A stretch of DNA of 64,000 nucleotides from Klugiella xanthotipulae (GTDB lineage Bacteria > Actinomycetota > Actinomycetes > Actinomycetales > Microbacteriaceae). The notes beneath the pieces are model-generated. The model was not told where the DNA came from. It did not search any database and saw only the letters and a program-made list of their open reading frames with translations. Positions 45,792-55,844 of this stretch are shown in pieces (position 1 is the first letter of the stretch; each line of letters begins with the position of its first letter). Location: NCBI RefSeq assembly GCF_006716695.1, contig NZ_VFPN01000001.1, positions 62,001 through 126,000 of the forward strand, in the 5' to 3' direction. Position numbers and translations under genes: made by a program.

Positions 45792-46721
45792 TCAGGATCC
45801 GGCGGCACCACGTGAGGCGTCGGCAGCGACAACCTCGGTGCCAATCCCCTGCCGAGTAAACACCTCAAGCAGGATGGAGTGGGCGACACGACCGTCGATA
45901 ATGGCGGCCTTCTCCACCCCGCCGTCCACAGCATCCAGGCACGCGGTCATCTTGGGGATCATCCCAGATTCGAGCGACGGTAATAGGGTGCGCAACTCAT
46001 CCGCCTGGATATTAGAAACAAGCGAGTCGGTATTGGGCCAGTCGCTGTACAACCCGGCAACATCCGTGAGAATAATGAGCTTGGCCGCGCCCAGTGCAAC
46101 GGCAAGGGCCGAGGCAGCCGCGTCTGCATTGACGTTGAGCGAGCTGCCGGGCTCGTTACGGTCGGGAGCGATCGAAGAGACAATCGGGATAAGTCCCGAC
46201 TCCAATTGAGCGAGGACCGTCTCCGGGTTCACCGCGACAACATCGCCCACAAGACCCAGATCAACAGGTTCACCGTCCAGCACCGCGTGACGCTTCTCTC
46301 CCTCAAACAGCCCGGCGTCCTCGCCCGAGAGACCCGTGGCGAGAGGGCCGTGCTCGTTAATCTGCGCGACCAGCTCAGGATTAACCTTGCCGGTGAGCAC
46401 CATCCGCACGACGTCCATCGTCTCGGGAGTGGTCACGCGATAACCGCCGCGGAATTCACTCTCAATGCCGAGGCGGTTGAGCATCAGAGAAATCTGTGGG
46501 CCGCCGCCGTGGACCACGACGGGCTTAAGCCCCGCGTAGCGCAGATAGACGATGTCTTCGGCGAAGGCGCGCGTGAGTGCCGCACTCACCATGGCATTAC
46601 CACCAAACTTGACCACGATGATCTGGTCGCGGAAGCGTTTGAGCCAGGGCAAAGACTCGATGAGCACCTCGGCCTTTTTGGCGGCCTCAGCCTGATTGGG
46701 GGTTCTATACGTGGTCGGCAT
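45792..46721 (-). CDS. argB: Acetylglutamate kinase
   Basis: 309 residues: [11 protein letters not shown] opens the amino-acid kinase fold, followed by [38 protein letters not shown], and [30 protein letters not shown]. It phosphorylates N-acetylglutamate and is the usual arginine feedback point. Its start overlaps the argJ stop by one base (TGATG). Confidence 0.95.
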   Translation of the reverse strand: MPTTYRTPNQAEAAKKAEVLIESLPWLKRFRDQIIVVKFGGNAMVSAALTRAFAEDIVYLRYAGLKPVVVHGGGPQISLMLNRLGIESEFRGGYRVTTPETMDVVRMVLTGKVNPELVAQINEHGPLATGLSGEDAGLFEGEKRHAVLDGEPVDLGLVGDVVAVNPETVLAQLESGLIPIVSSIAPDRNEPGSSLNVNADAAASALAVALGAAKLIILTDVAGLYSDWPNTDSLVSNIQADELRTLLPSLESGMIPKMTACLDAVDGGVEKAAIIDGRVAHSILLEVFTRQGIGTEVVAADASRGAAGS

Positions 46722-47875
46722 CAGCTGGAATAGGCGCTGTTCTCGTGAACATAATCGTGGGTGAGGTCATTGGTGTAGATCGTCGCGGTCTCAGACCCGG
46801 CCAGCAGATCAATCAGTACGTGGACATCACGCGGCTGAAGATCAACCAGTTCACGGGGCTGATCCGGCTCGCCGGTGTGACACACACGGACGCCGTTCAT
46901 CCAGACATCCACCAGATAGGGGTCAAACTTGGCATCCGTGGTACCGATCGCCGCAAGAACACGACCCCAATTGGGATCGTTCCCAAAGATCGCGGCTTTG
47001 AAAAGGTTGTTGCGGGCCACCGAGCGGCCCACCACCTCAGCATCGCGCACACTCGCGGCGTTCACCACCTCAATGTTGATGTTATGAGTTGCACCTTCGG
47101 CATCGCCCTGCAACTTGTGAGCCAGCTCCAGGCAGACGGCTGTCAGGGCCTCGGTGAAGGTCAGCAGATCGGGAACAATTCCGGACGCCCCCGAAGCCAT
47201 CAGCGTGACCTGATCATTGGTGGACATACACCCATCAGAATCGAGGCGGTCAAAGCTCACACGGGTGGCGGCACGCAGGGCCTGATCCAGATCGGCCGAA
47301 CCCAGGTCGGCATCCGTCGTCACCACCACGAGCATGGTGGCGAGGCCGGGCGCAAGCATCCCGGCCCCCTTGGCCATCGCGCCGATTGACCACCCTTCGC
47401 CGCGAAACTCGGCCGTCTTGGCCACCGTGTCGGTTGTCAGGATCGCGTGGGCCGCCGTATGGCCATCGGTCGAAAGGGCAGCGGCAGCGGCCGGGATATT
47501 CGTCAGAATCTTGTCCCGGAACTCCTGATCGCCCACACCAATCAGGCCGGTGGAACAGACGAGCACGTCGCCAGCCGATACACCCAGTGCATCGGCGACC
47601 GCCTCAGCGGTGGCGTGGCTCGTCTGAAATCCAAACGACCCCGTGAAACAATTGGCACCGCCTGAATTAAGAACAATCGCCGATACCGTACCGTCGAGAA
47701 TCACTCGCTCACTCCACAGGATGGGGTTGGCCTTGGCCCGGTTACTCGTGAACACCGCTGCGGCGGCCTGCCGAGGGCCCTGGTTTTGTACCAGAGCAAG
47801 GTCGGGCTTACCTGTTGACTTGAGCTGGGCAATAACTCCCGACGCCACAAACCCTCCCGGTACGGTTACACTCAC
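46721..47875 (-). CDS. argJ: Glutamate N-acetyltransferase / amino-acid acetyltransferase (bifunctional ArgJ)
   Basis: 384 residues. [21 protein letters not shown] contains the self-cleavage site before the Thr of ATML that produces alpha and beta chains. [11 protein letters not shown] and [13 protein letters not shown] are other family blocks. ArgJ recycles the acetyl group of acetylornithine. Its GTG start overlaps the argC stop (GTGA). Confidence 0.95.
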   Translation of the reverse strand: MSVTVPGGFVASGVIAQLKSTGKPDLALVQNQGPRQAAAAVFTSNRAKANPILWSERVILDGTVSAIVLNSGGANCFTGSFGFQTSHATAEAVADALGVSAGDVLVCSTGLIGVGDQEFRDKILTNIPAAAAALSTDGHTAAHAILTTDTVAKTAEFRGEGWSIGAMAKGAGMLAPGLATMLVVVTTDADLGSADLDQALRAATRVSFDRLDSDGCMSTNDQVTLMASGASGIVPDLLTFTEALTAVCLELAHKLQGDAEGATHNINIEVVNAASVRDAEVVGRSVARNNLFKAAIFGNDPNWGRVLAAIGTTDAKFDPYLVDVWMNGVRVCHTGEPDQPRELVDLQPRDVHVLIDLLAGSETATIYTNDLTHDYVHENSAYSS

Positions 47876-48918
47876 GGCGCTACTCCATCTACGCTCAGGC
47901 CGGTAGTCTCCGGCAGACCCAGGGCAATGTTGGCCGATTGGATGGCAGCCCCCGCAGTTCCCTTGGTTAGGTTATCGAGGGCCGCGACCACAATCACACG
48001 GCCAGCAGCCTCATCGACCGCAAGACCCAGAAGACAGCTGTTAGCACCCAGGGTGTCGGCGGTGCGCGGAAATTGCCCCTCGGGCAGCACATGCACAAAT
48101 GGCTCATGAGCGTAGGCAAGCTCCCAGGCGGAGCGAACGTCCGCGGCCGTCATGCCGGGTTGCAGGCGGGCCGTCGAGGTAGCCAAGATGCCACGCGACA
48201 TGGGCACCAGCACGGGCGTAAACGACACGGAGACGTCATCGCCGGCCCCGGCCGCGCGAAGGGCCTGCTTAATCTCGGGGATATGGCGGTGTGTACCGCC
48301 GACGGCGTAGGGATTAGCCGACCCCAGGATTTCACTCGCGAGAAGGGTAACCTGCGGACTCTTACCCGCACCCGAGGGGCCGACAGCAAGAACCGTCACA
48401 ATATCGTGTGCCTCGATCACATCGGACTCAATACCCGGGGCCATTGACAACGCCACAGTGCTCGCATTACAGCCGGGGGCCGCGATACGGCGGGCACCAA
48501 CGAGGGCATTACGCTGCTTACCGTTCCGGGTCGGCAACTCCGGAACACCATAGGTCCAGGCCTCCGCATAGTCGCCACCATAAAAAGCATCCCAGTCTTC
48601 TCGGCTGGTCAATCGGTGGTCGGCACCACAGTCAATCGCAAGCACATCCGAGTCAAGCTGTGCGCTAATCTCACCAGAAGCCCCGTGTGGCAGCGCGAAG
48701 AAGACGATATCGTGTCCGGCGAGCACCTGGGCTGTTGTCGGCTGAAGGACAAGGTGGGCCAAGGAGCGGAGGTGTGGCTGTACATCCACCAAGCGCTGAC
48801 CCGTGTTGGAATGGGCGGTGACCGTAGTCACCACAAATTCGGGATGCCCGGAGAGAAGCCGCAAAAGCTCCCCACCGGCGTATCCACTCGCACCTGCTAC
48901 CGCTACAGAAAAAGTCAC
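47872..48918 (-). CDS. argC: N-acetyl-gamma-glutamyl-phosphate reductase
   Basis: 348 residues: [24 protein letters not shown] is the NADP-binding start and the active cysteine lies in AAPGCNAST, a variant of the common [15 protein letters not shown] and [14 protein letters not shown] are further blocks. First gene of the arginine operon. The GTG start has no Shine-Dalgarno; a -10-like TAGATT (48930-48925) ends 6 nt before it, so initiation may be on a leaderless message. Confidence 0.94.
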   Translation of the reverse strand: MTFSVAVAGASGYAGGELLRLLSGHPEFVVTTVTAHSNTGQRLVDVQPHLRSLAHLVLQPTTAQVLAGHDIVFFALPHGASGEISAQLDSDVLAIDCGADHRLTSREDWDAFYGGDYAEAWTYGVPELPTRNGKQRNALVGARRIAAPGCNASTVALSMAPGIESDVIEAHDIVTVLAVGPSGAGKSPQVTLLASEILGSANPYAVGGTHRHIPEIKQALRAAGAGDDVSVSFTPVLVPMSRGILATSTARLQPGMTAADVRSAWELAYAHEPFVHVLPEGQFPRTADTLGANSCLLGLAVDEAAGRVIVVAALDNLTKGTAGAAIQSANIALGLPETTGLSVDGVAP

Positions 48919-48960
48919 GTAACCAATCTACCCGTGCGCACCAACCCAATCGAGCCAACG
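48919..48960 (-). promoter_or_regulatory. Candidate leaderless arg operon promoter
   Basis: TAGATT (48930-48925) lies just 6 nt upstream of the argC GTG. TCGATT, 17 nt further upstream, is a weak -35. Transcription would start at or next to the GTG. No clear ArgR-type AT-rich palindrome was found in the 73-bp gap. Confidence 0.45.
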
Positions 48961-48991
48961 ACGCGCACAGGAAGACGGCAGTTACCGCGAG

Positions 48992-49423
48992 CTAATCAAT
49001 CGGGGCCGTGGGCAACATCATCAGGCGACTGACCCACGCCGTGACCTCATCGCACTCAACTCCCAATCGGGCGGCCGCCTCGGCGGGCGTGAGCTTGCCG
49101 AGAAGGACGTTCATAGTGGTGTCTATTCTTTCACGGGTATTGCGTTCAAATCGCAATCGCTCCATGGTCTGCGGGTGCGGTTTGAGCACCCGCAGAGCCC
49201 GTTGGCGTCGGCCGAACGGGATGTGATTATCGCATGTGCGCTGGGTGTAGTAGGCCACATTGGTGATGTGGACGCCACCGTCAAACAGGGGGGCTGCCTC
49301 GGAGAGGCTGTATTCACGGGAGGGGCGAGGCATCGGGTACACGCATCCGGCTGTGGTGAAACTCACCAGCACGGGCCACGCAACTGACAGTGCGTCAGCG
49401 TAGGGCTCGTTCCGGGTATTCAC
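48992..49423 (-). CDS. Hypothetical protein with C-terminal helix-turn-helix
   Basis: 143 residues not recognised as a named family. The last 35 residues (LTPAEAAARLGVECDEVTAWVSRLM) look like a helix-turn-helix of the kind seen in DUF1153-type or transposase-like proteins. The N-terminal 100 are a mix of hydrophobic and charged residues without repeat. The GTG start has a good AAGGA about 9 nt upstream, which supports that it is a real gene. It lies upstream of argC on the same strand with a 73-bp gap, so it may be a regulator of that operon or a recent arrival. Its codon composition is less GC-rich than neighbours. Confidence 0.6.
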   Translation of the reverse strand: MNTRNEPYADALSVAWPVLVSFTTAGCVYPMPRPSREYSLSEAAPLFDGGVHITNVAYYTQRTCDNHIPFGRRQRALRVLKPHPQTMERLRFERNTRERIDTTMNVLLGKLTPAEAAARLGVECDEVTAWVSRLMMLPTAPID

Positions 49424-49673
49424 GACGGATTCCTTTCGATCGTCCTGCTCAGCCGCGGGGGATGTGTGACCGGATGGTTACTGTCGTCGGCGTCGCGAGT
49501 TGAAACTCGTATAGTAGGGAGGCCGCTGCCCGCGTTAGTAGCGGCGCAACCCCCTCACTGTTTAAAGACTCGTTAGGAGCGAAAATATTACGGAATCTCG
49601 GCAAATTCGTGCAAAAAAGCGAGAATCCCCCACCTATTTCATCCGCGAGGAAAAATAGATGGATGATTTTGTT

Positions 49674-52205
49674 TTAGTCGCGGAGGGTCACCTCAAAAAG
49701 CTGTTCAGCATGTGCTACGCCCGCGAGCTTTGCCTCGTTCGCCTCGGCCGCGGTCAGCGTCCGATCAGATGCCCGGAAACGCAGAGCGAAGGTGAGAGAT
49801 TTGTACCCCTCCTCCACCCCGGTGCCACGGTAGTCATCCACGAGACGTGCACTCTCCAGCAGGTCGCCCGCCCCGGCAACAACCGCGCCCAACACGGCGT
49901 TCGCTGGAACCGCAACCGACACGAGCAGTGAGAGGTCCTGAGTGGCCGCGGGGAAGGACGACAGCGGAACGTACTCCACCTCGATGCGGGCCGCCTCGAT
50001 CAGCAAGTCGAGGTTGGCCTCGACCGCGGCCAGGCGATGCGGCAGCTTCAGATCTTCGCCAATCGCAGGGAGCAGCTCACCGGCGTAACCAGCCACCCGC
50101 TCCGAACCGTCAATCGTGACAACCAGCTCGGCCGTACGCCCCGGATGGAACCCCTGGTGGGACCCCTGACGCACCGTGATCTCCACCGCGAGCGCCAGTG
50201 AGATTTGCCGCACCACGTCGAGAGCGTCCGACCAGTCAAAGAACCGAGGTTCACGGCCCGGCTGTTTGGCCACAGCCGTACCGGTCAGGAGAGCGGATAC
50301 ATAGCGAGGCTGCGGCGGGATACTCGCGTTGAGCTGGGCCAGAACCTCATTGGTGGGCCGCACCCCCAGCGGGGGCACCGCCACAACGCCGTACGCAACG
50401 CCAGCCTTCGGAAGAAAGACGCTGCCCGTCTCATACAGGGCCAGAGTGGTCAGGCCGCGGGACACATTGCGCTGCGCCGCCTGGATCAGGCCAGGGATGA
50501 GCGAGGTGCGCAGGTAGCTCGCCTCACCATCCAGCGGATTGGCCAGACGAATAGCGGGCACGGAACCCGCAATGGGTGAGCCGAAACGGTTGTTGGCAGC
50601 CTCCCCCACAAACGGGTAGCAGAGCACCTCAACGGCACCCGCATCTGCAAGGGCGCGGGCCACCGAGCGCCGGAGCTTCTGGTCACGGGTGAGGCCACGG
50701 CCGGGCGGCGCAACGGGCAGTACCGAGGGAATACGGTCATATCCGACGATGCGGGCCACTTCCTCCGCGAGGGAGGCGGGAAAGGTCAAATCGGGGCGCC
50801 AGGTGGGCGGCACAACTCGCAGACCCCCCTCAACGGATGCAACCTCGGCACCGATGGCGGTGAGACTCGTCACAACCTCATCACGGGTGAATTCCACGCC
50901 GACCAGACCCTCAATGAAGCCGTCAGGCAAATCAATCGGGTCAGCGGGGCGGCTCACGTCGTAGACCGAGCCCTGGGTATCCGCGGTGCCACCAGCAAGC
51001 TCCACCAGCAGGTCAACCACACGCTGCGCCGCCGCCGCCGACACTCGGGTATCCACACCGCGTTCAAAACGCTTGGAGGCCTCGCTGTGCAGCTTGTGAC
51101 GGCGCGCGGTGCGCGCGACCGACACGGGATCGAAGATCGCAGCCTCAACAAGCACATTGCGGGTTGTGTCACCAATTTCGGTGGCGGCACCGCCCATCAC
51201 ACCGGCGAGACCGATGGGGCCAGACTCATCGGTAATCAGTAGGTCTTCGGGATGCAGTTTCCGGAGGTGCTCGTCAAGCGTGACGAGGGTCTCCCCCACC
51301 TCTGCACGACGGACGGTCATTCCGCCCCTGAGCTTATCGAGGTCGTACCCATGAATGGGGTTACCCAGCTCCAGCATCACATAGTTGGTGATATCCACAA
51401 TCAGAGAGATCGAACGGATACCGGCAAGGGCTAGTCGCGAGGACAGCCAGCGGGGTGAGGGCCGGGCCGGGTCCACACCGCGCACCACGCGCGTCACGAA
51501 CGTGGTAACGCCAGCGCGGCCACGCAACGGAGCCGTATCCGACACCGTGAGGGGGAAGCCCGCAGCTTCGACCGGAGTGACCGCGAGTGCGGGGTCACGG
51601 AAGACCGCCCCCGTAGCGTGTGAGTACTCGCGAGCCACGCCACGAATAGAGAAAGCGTAGCCGCGGTCGGGGGTGACGTTGATCTCCACCGCAGAATCGT
51701 CAAGGCCCAGAAGGGTCTTGGCGTCCTCGCCGACCTCGGGGTCGAGCCCCATGCGGGCGAGAACCAAAATACCGTCGTGGTCCTCGCCGATACCGAGCTC
51801 ACGCACCGACGCAATCATGCCATCGGATACGTGTCCGTACGTCTTACGAGCGGCAATAGCGAAGCCGCCGGGCAGAACCGCGCCGGGCAGGGTGACAACA
51901 ACTTTGTCGCCCACCTCAAAGTTGTGGGCACCACAGACCACACCGCGAACATCCGCGCCGCCATCAGCCGCGAGGTGGCCCTCGGGGGCAACGCGCACTT
52001 GACACCAGTTGATCGTCTTACCATTGGACTGCTCCTCGGGCGTGCGCTCCAGCACCTGCCCGACAACGACCGGGCCAGAAACCTCGCCGCCGTGCACATC
52101 CTCTTCTTCAAAACCAACACTCACCAGGGCGGCGTGCAACTGCTTGGGCGTCATCTTCTCGGGAAGATCAACGTAGTCGCCGAGCCAACTCAGGGGTACT
52201 CTCAT
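49674..52205 (-). CDS. pheT: Phenylalanyl-tRNA synthetase beta subunit
   Basis: 843 residues with the full domain series: N-terminal tRNA-binding EMAP-like domain (about 40-155), B3/B4 editing domain (about 210-400, with ITNYVMLELGNPIHGYDLDKL), B5 domain (about 410-480), catalytic-like core, and the C-terminal anticodon-binding FDX-ACB domain (about 750-843). It pairs with PheS. The start follows pheS by 2 nt. Confidence 0.95.
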   Translation of the reverse strand: MRVPLSWLGDYVDLPEKMTPKQLHAALVSVGFEEEDVHGGEVSGPVVVGQVLERTPEEQSNGKTINWCQVRVAPEGHLAADGGADVRGVVCGAHNFEVGDKVVVTLPGAVLPGGFAIAARKTYGHVSDGMIASVRELGIGEDHDGILVLARMGLDPEVGEDAKTLLGLDDSAVEINVTPDRGYAFSIRGVAREYSHATGAVFRDPALAVTPVEAAGFPLTVSDTAPLRGRAGVTTFVTRVVRGVDPARPSPRWLSSRLALAGIRSISLIVDITNYVMLELGNPIHGYDLDKLRGGMTVRRAEVGETLVTLDEHLRKLHPEDLLITDESGPIGLAGVMGGAATEIGDTTRNVLVEAAIFDPVSVARTARRHKLHSEASKRFERGVDTRVSAAAAQRVVDLLVELAGGTADTQGSVYDVSRPADPIDLPDGFIEGLVGVEFTRDEVVTSLTAIGAEVASVEGGLRVVPPTWRPDLTFPASLAEEVARIVGYDRIPSVLPVAPPGRGLTRDQKLRRSVARALADAGAVEVLCYPFVGEAANNRFGSPIAGSVPAIRLANPLDGEASYLRTSLIPGLIQAAQRNVSRGLTTLALYETGSVFLPKAGVAYGVVAVPPLGVRPTNEVLAQLNASIPPQPRYVSALLTGTAVAKQPGREPRFFDWSDALDVVRQISLALAVEITVRQGSHQGFHPGRTAELVVTIDGSERVAGYAGELLPAIGEDLKLPHRLAAVEANLDLLIEAARIEVEYVPLSSFPAATQDLSLLVSVAVPANAVLGAVVAGAGDLLESARLVDDYRGTGVEEGYKSLTFALRFRASDRTLTAAEANEAKLAGVAHAEQLFEVTLRD

Positions 52206-52207
52206 GG

Positions 52208-53248
52208 CTAAATCACCGTTCCAAACTGGGTGCTAAAACGAATATCGCCCTCAACCATGTCGCGCATGTCGTTCAGGTCGTTACGGAATTGCAGAGTGCG
52301 CTCAATCCCCATACCAAAGGCAAAGCCCTGATACTCGGTGGGATCGATACCCGCCGCGCGAAGCACATTGGGATTCATCATGCCGCAACCACCCCACTCC
52401 ACCCAGCGAGCCCCGCCCTTCGCATGAGGCTGCCAGACATCCATTTCTGCGCTGGGCTCGGTAAAGGGGAAGAAATTGGGCCGCAGCCGGATTGTGGCTT
52501 CCTCGCCAAACATCTGGCGGGCGAAGTGTTCCAGGGTGCCCCGCAGATGCGCCATCGTGAGGTGACGGTCAATCGCGATACCCTCAATCTGGTTAAAGAC
52601 GGGGGTATGGGTGGCATCCAATTCATCGGTACGGAAGACGCGTCCGGGCGCAACGACGTACACGGGTAACTCACGCGAGAGAAGCGCACGGACCTGCACG
52701 GGCGAGGTGTGAGTGCGTAGCAGCAGGTGGCTGTCAACAGGATCCACGAAGAAGGTGTCCTGCATGGCCCGCGCGGGGTGGTCAGGATCAAAGTTGAGCG
52801 CGTCAAAGTTGAACCACTCGTTTTCGAGCTCGGGACCCTCAGCAACTTCCCAGCCCATACCGATGAAGATATCGGAGATATCCTCCTGGAGAGCGGAGAG
52901 CGGATGGCGCGCGCCGGCCCGCCACTGCTGAGGGGCCGCGGTCACATCAACTGTCTCGGCGGCCAGCCGGTTGAGTTCCTCCTGTTCCCGCAGGGACTCT
53001 TCTCGGGCAGCAAACGCCTGGTTCACGCGGCCACGGGCCTGACCCACGAGCTTGCCCGTGGCGGCCTTCTGATCGTTGGGCACGGTACGCAGCATCGCGT
53101 TGAGCTGAGAGAGAGGGGAGGCCTCCCCCGTATGCGCCGAACGCAACACCTTCAGATCGACAAGGGTGGCTACCGAGTCCACAGCGCGGAGCGCCTCATT
53201 CACGGCAGTATCAACGGCTTCTTCGGTAATGGGATTGGTCTCTGACAC
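52208..53248 (-). CDS. pheS: Phenylalanyl-tRNA synthetase alpha subunit
   Basis: 346 residues: N-terminal coiled coil, then the class II core with motif 2 (PVFNQIEGIAIDRHLTMAHLRGTLEHF) and motif 3 (GIERTLQFRNDLNDMRD). HPARAMQDTFFV and RTHTSPVQVRAL are conserved. The GTG start has no Shine-Dalgarno and a -10-like TAACAT (53262-53257) 8 nt upstream, so the message may be leaderless. Confidence 0.95.
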   Translation of the reverse strand: MSETNPITEEAVDTAVNEALRAVDSVATLVDLKVLRSAHTGEASPLSQLNAMLRTVPNDQKAATGKLVGQARGRVNQAFAAREESLREQEELNRLAAETVDVTAAPQQWRAGARHPLSALQEDISDIFIGMGWEVAEGPELENEWFNFDALNFDPDHPARAMQDTFFVDPVDSHLLLRTHTSPVQVRALLSRELPVYVVAPGRVFRTDELDATHTPVFNQIEGIAIDRHLTMAHLRGTLEHFARQMFGEEATIRLRPNFFPFTEPSAEMDVWQPHAKGGARWVEWGGCGMMNPNVLRAAGIDPTEYQGFAFGMGIERTLQFRNDLNDMRDMVEGDIRFSTQFGTVI

Positions 53249-53305
53249 AAAACACCATGTTACCGGGTCACGACGTAGCGCCGTATCCGAGAGCGCGATG
53301 CAGAC

Positions 53306-54163
53306 TCAGAGCTGAACCTGTGAAATATCCTGAGTTGTTTTGTGAACGAGTGAGCTAGGGCTGCGCCGCAAGCGCCGTTCCAACCAGGTGGACACACCCG
53401 AGAGAATCAGGCACAGACCCACATAGATGATACCCACCACAATCGCGGCCGGGATGATAGGCGATCCAAACTGCACTTGCGTGCCAAGCCGCTTCGCCTC
53501 ATAGAGCAGTTCTTGGTAGGTCACGATAAAGCCCAGTGCCGAATCCTTCAGAATAACCACCAGCTGCGCGATGATCACCGGTAGCATCGCGCGAATAGCC
53601 TGCGGCATCAAAACAAGTGATAACACCTGAGACTTTCTGAGGCCAATTGCGTAGCCTGCCTCACTCTGCCCGCTTGGCAGCGACTCCACACCGGCCCGAA
53701 AAACCTCGGCTAAGACCGCACCATTGTAGACGGTCAATGCGGTGACGACGGCGATAAACGGTGTGATGAAGGTGAAGCCCAACGGGGGAAGACCGTAGTA
53801 CAGGATCATCATCAGGATCAGCAGCGGGGTGGCCCGGAAGAGCTCAACCACCCACATGCACGGCAGGCGAACCCACGGATGTGCGGACATCCGCCCAATC
53901 GCGAGGAGCAGGCCCAGTACAAGGCTCAGGACGGCACCGACGGCAAACGCTTGGAGAGTGGCGACGGTCGCTCTCAGCAGACTCTGTTGCACGAGAGGAT
54001 AAGTGAATATGCTCCATTTTCGCGACTCAAACTGGCCGGTCTGGTAGAACTGCCAGAGCACAAAAACCAGCGCAACGAGCACCAGGGCAAGCACCACCAC
54101 ATTAAGAAGGACATTCAACCGTTTGGCCCGGGGGCCCGGGGCATCAAAAAGCAGGCTCGTCAT
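53306..54163 (-). CDS. Amino-acid ABC transporter permease (GluD-like)
   Basis: 285 residues of the HisMQ permease family, with five membrane segments and the EAA loop AEVFRAGVESLPSGQSEAGYAIGLRKSQVLSLVLMPQAIR. The ATG at 54163 overlaps the upstream permease stop (ATGA). With the other three genes it forms a binding-protein-dependent transporter of the GluABCD kind; glutamate is the likely substrate by that similarity. Confidence 0.9.
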   Translation of the reverse strand: MTSLLFDAPGPRAKRLNVLLNVVVLALVLVALVFVLWQFYQTGQFESRKWSIFTYPLVQQSLLRATVATLQAFAVGAVLSLVLGLLLAIGRMSAHPWVRLPCMWVVELFRATPLLILMMILYYGLPPLGFTFITPFIAVVTALTVYNGAVLAEVFRAGVESLPSGQSEAGYAIGLRKSQVLSLVLMPQAIRAMLPVIIAQLVVILKDSALGFIVTYQELLYEAKRLGTQVQFGSPIIPAAIVVGIIYVGLCLILSGVSTWLERRLRRSPSSLVHKTTQDISQVQL

Positions 54164-54807
54164 CGTGCCACCTTCCACATATTTTCAAGTTTTCGCTGCA
54201 GGAAAGCGAGAACACCCACGAGAAGGATAAAAACGAGGGCCACCCACAGCAGCCCGACAATCGCCGGTTCGCCACGCTCCGACAAATAGTTCTTGACCGC
54301 ACCAGCCTCCATCACGGAGAAGCCTGCGGCGACCGTGGTGTTTTTAAGCAGCGCGATAAACACGCTCATCATGGGCGGAATCACCGCACGAAAAGCTTGC
54401 GGCAGAATAATAAGCGTCATCGTTTGGCCAAACGGGAGGCCGATTGCGCGGGCAGCCTCCGCCTGACCCAGGGGAACGGTGTTAATACCCGAGCGCAGAG
54501 TCTCCGCCACATACGTGGCGGTGTACACGCTGAGCGCGATAATCGCCAGATTCATGTAGCTGATCTCGGGCAGTTGGAGTTTGGGGTAGCCAAACGCACA
54601 GAAAAACATAATAAGTGTGAGCGGTGTGTTGCGAATCGTGTTCACGTAGAACGTACCGACGGCCCGCATCGAGGTGACGGGGGACACTCGAAAAGCACCC
54701 ACAACACCGCCCAGAACAAGCGCGATAATCGCCGAAAAGGAGAAGAGAATCAGCGTATTTTTGAAGCCCTCGGTAAAAAGATCAAAGTTATTGAGAAGCG
54801 TATCCAC
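54160..54807 (-). CDS. Amino-acid ABC transporter permease (GluC-like)
   Basis: 215 residues, HisMQ family: AETLRSGINTVPLGQAEAARAIGLPFGQTMTLIILPQAFRAVIPP is the EAA loop that docks to the ATPase. Five membrane segments. Forms the heterodimeric channel with the GluD-like permease, whose gene overlaps its stop by 4 bp. Confidence 0.9.
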   Translation of the reverse strand: MDTLLNNFDLFTEGFKNTLILFSFSAIIALVLGGVVGAFRVSPVTSMRAVGTFYVNTIRNTPLTLIMFFCAFGYPKLQLPEISYMNLAIIALSVYTATYVAETLRSGINTVPLGQAEAARAIGLPFGQTMTLIILPQAFRAVIPPMMSVFIALLKNTTVAAGFSVMEAGAVKNYLSERGEPAIVGLLWVALVFILLVGVLAFLQRKLENMWKVAR

Positions 54808-54891
54808 TGCGGACCCTTTCCGTCACGGATGCTGAACATGAGAGCCCGGTCGTGACACCGCTCCCGGAAGGGTGCCACGACACACGGGGAC

Positions 54892-55782
54892 TTAGGAAGC
54901 GTCAACCTCCGGCTGTTGAACCTTCGTGCCGGACTGACCCAGGGTGTCATCGTAGATCTGCGTCCACGTGTCGTTCCCGTTGGTGAAGAGGTCATTGATG
55001 TGCGCACGCAGCACCGCGTCGCCCTTCGCGAGACCGACACCGTACTTCTCGACGGTGAAGGGCTCCCCCACCACGGTGAGGTTGTCGGGGTCCTGTGCGG
55101 CATAGCCAATCAGAATAGCGGCGTCTGTCGTCACAGCGTCCACCTGTCCGTCGGTGAGCGCTTCAACACACTGCGAGTAGGTATCAAATTCCACCGTTTT
55201 TGTGTCAGGAAAGTTGTCTTTGATGTTCTGAATCGGTGTGGACCCGGTGGCCGAGCAGACGCGCATACCCTTCAGGTCTTTCTCGCTCTTAATCGTGTCG
55301 TTGTCGGCCGCCACCAAGAGACCCTGACCAGTGATGAAGTATGGTCCGGCAAAGTCAACCTGTTCCTTGCGCGCATCCGTAATAGAGTACGTACCCACGT
55401 AGTAGTCGATGTCACCGTTGACGATAGCTGACTCGCGACTCACGCTCGGAATAGCTTTAAATTCAATCTGGTCGGCCCCAAAACCCAGGGAGGCCGCGAT
55501 CCACGTCGCAATCTCGACATCAAATCCCGTGCGCTCACCCGTTGCAGCATCACGGTAACCGAGGTTGGGCTGGTCTTCCTTGACACCAATGATGACTTTA
55601 TCGCGCTTAACCATCGCGTCGAACGTAGGACTACCGCTCAGCGAGACATCCTTCGCGACCTCGAAACGTGAGTTGGAATCGCCCGCAGTGTTATCGCCGT
55701 CATTGGCGGGTCCACCACCACAGGCGCTCAAAGTCAGTGCAGCGACCAGGCTTACTCCGAGGAGCAGTGCTTTCTTACGCAT
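54892..55782 (-). CDS. Glutamate-type ABC substrate-binding lipoprotein (GluB-like)
   Basis: 296 residues. Signal peptide with lipobox LSAC (Cys21) anchors it outside the membrane. The core is a family 3 solute-binding fold: VIIGVKEDQPNLGYRDAATGERTGFDVEIATWIAASLG and YYVGTYSITDARKEQVDFAGPYFITGQGLLV, close to GluB of corynebacteria. It delivers the amino acid to the permease pair downstream. Confidence 0.92.
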   Translation of the reverse strand: MRKKALLLGVSLVAALTLSACGGGPANDGDNTAGDSNSRFEVAKDVSLSGSPTFDAMVKRDKVIIGVKEDQPNLGYRDAATGERTGFDVEIATWIAASLGFGADQIEFKAIPSVSRESAIVNGDIDYYVGTYSITDARKEQVDFAGPYFITGQGLLVAADNDTIKSEKDLKGMRVCSATGSTPIQNIKDNFPDTKTVEFDTYSQCVEALTDGQVDAVTTDAAILIGYAAQDPDNLTVVGEPFTVEKYGVGLAKGDAVLRAHINDLFTNGNDTWTQIYDDTLGQSGTKVQQPEVDAS

Positions 55783-55784
55783 AC

Positions 55785-55844
55785 GTTTCCTTTCATTGTG
55801 GCACCCCGTGACGGGGCGACCGTTGCTCTGTCCGCGCCCACAAA
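55785..55844 (-). promoter_or_regulatory. gluA-gluB intergenic hairpin
   Basis: In the 62-bp gap a GC hairpin (GCCCCGTCACGGGG type, about 55800-55818) precedes the binding-protein gene. Such hairpins between ATPase and binding-protein genes often stabilise or partly terminate the message so that binding protein is made in excess. Small and only suggestive. Confidence 0.4.

Noticed and set aside
49424-49673. Possible small RNA in the gap between the orphan gene and pheT
   Set aside because: T- and A-runs are present but no promoter and terminator pair could be aligned.
49659-49931. 90-codon frame on the plus strand at the end of pheT
   Set aside because: Overlaps the FDX-ACB domain coding region of pheT in antisense; no ribosome site.
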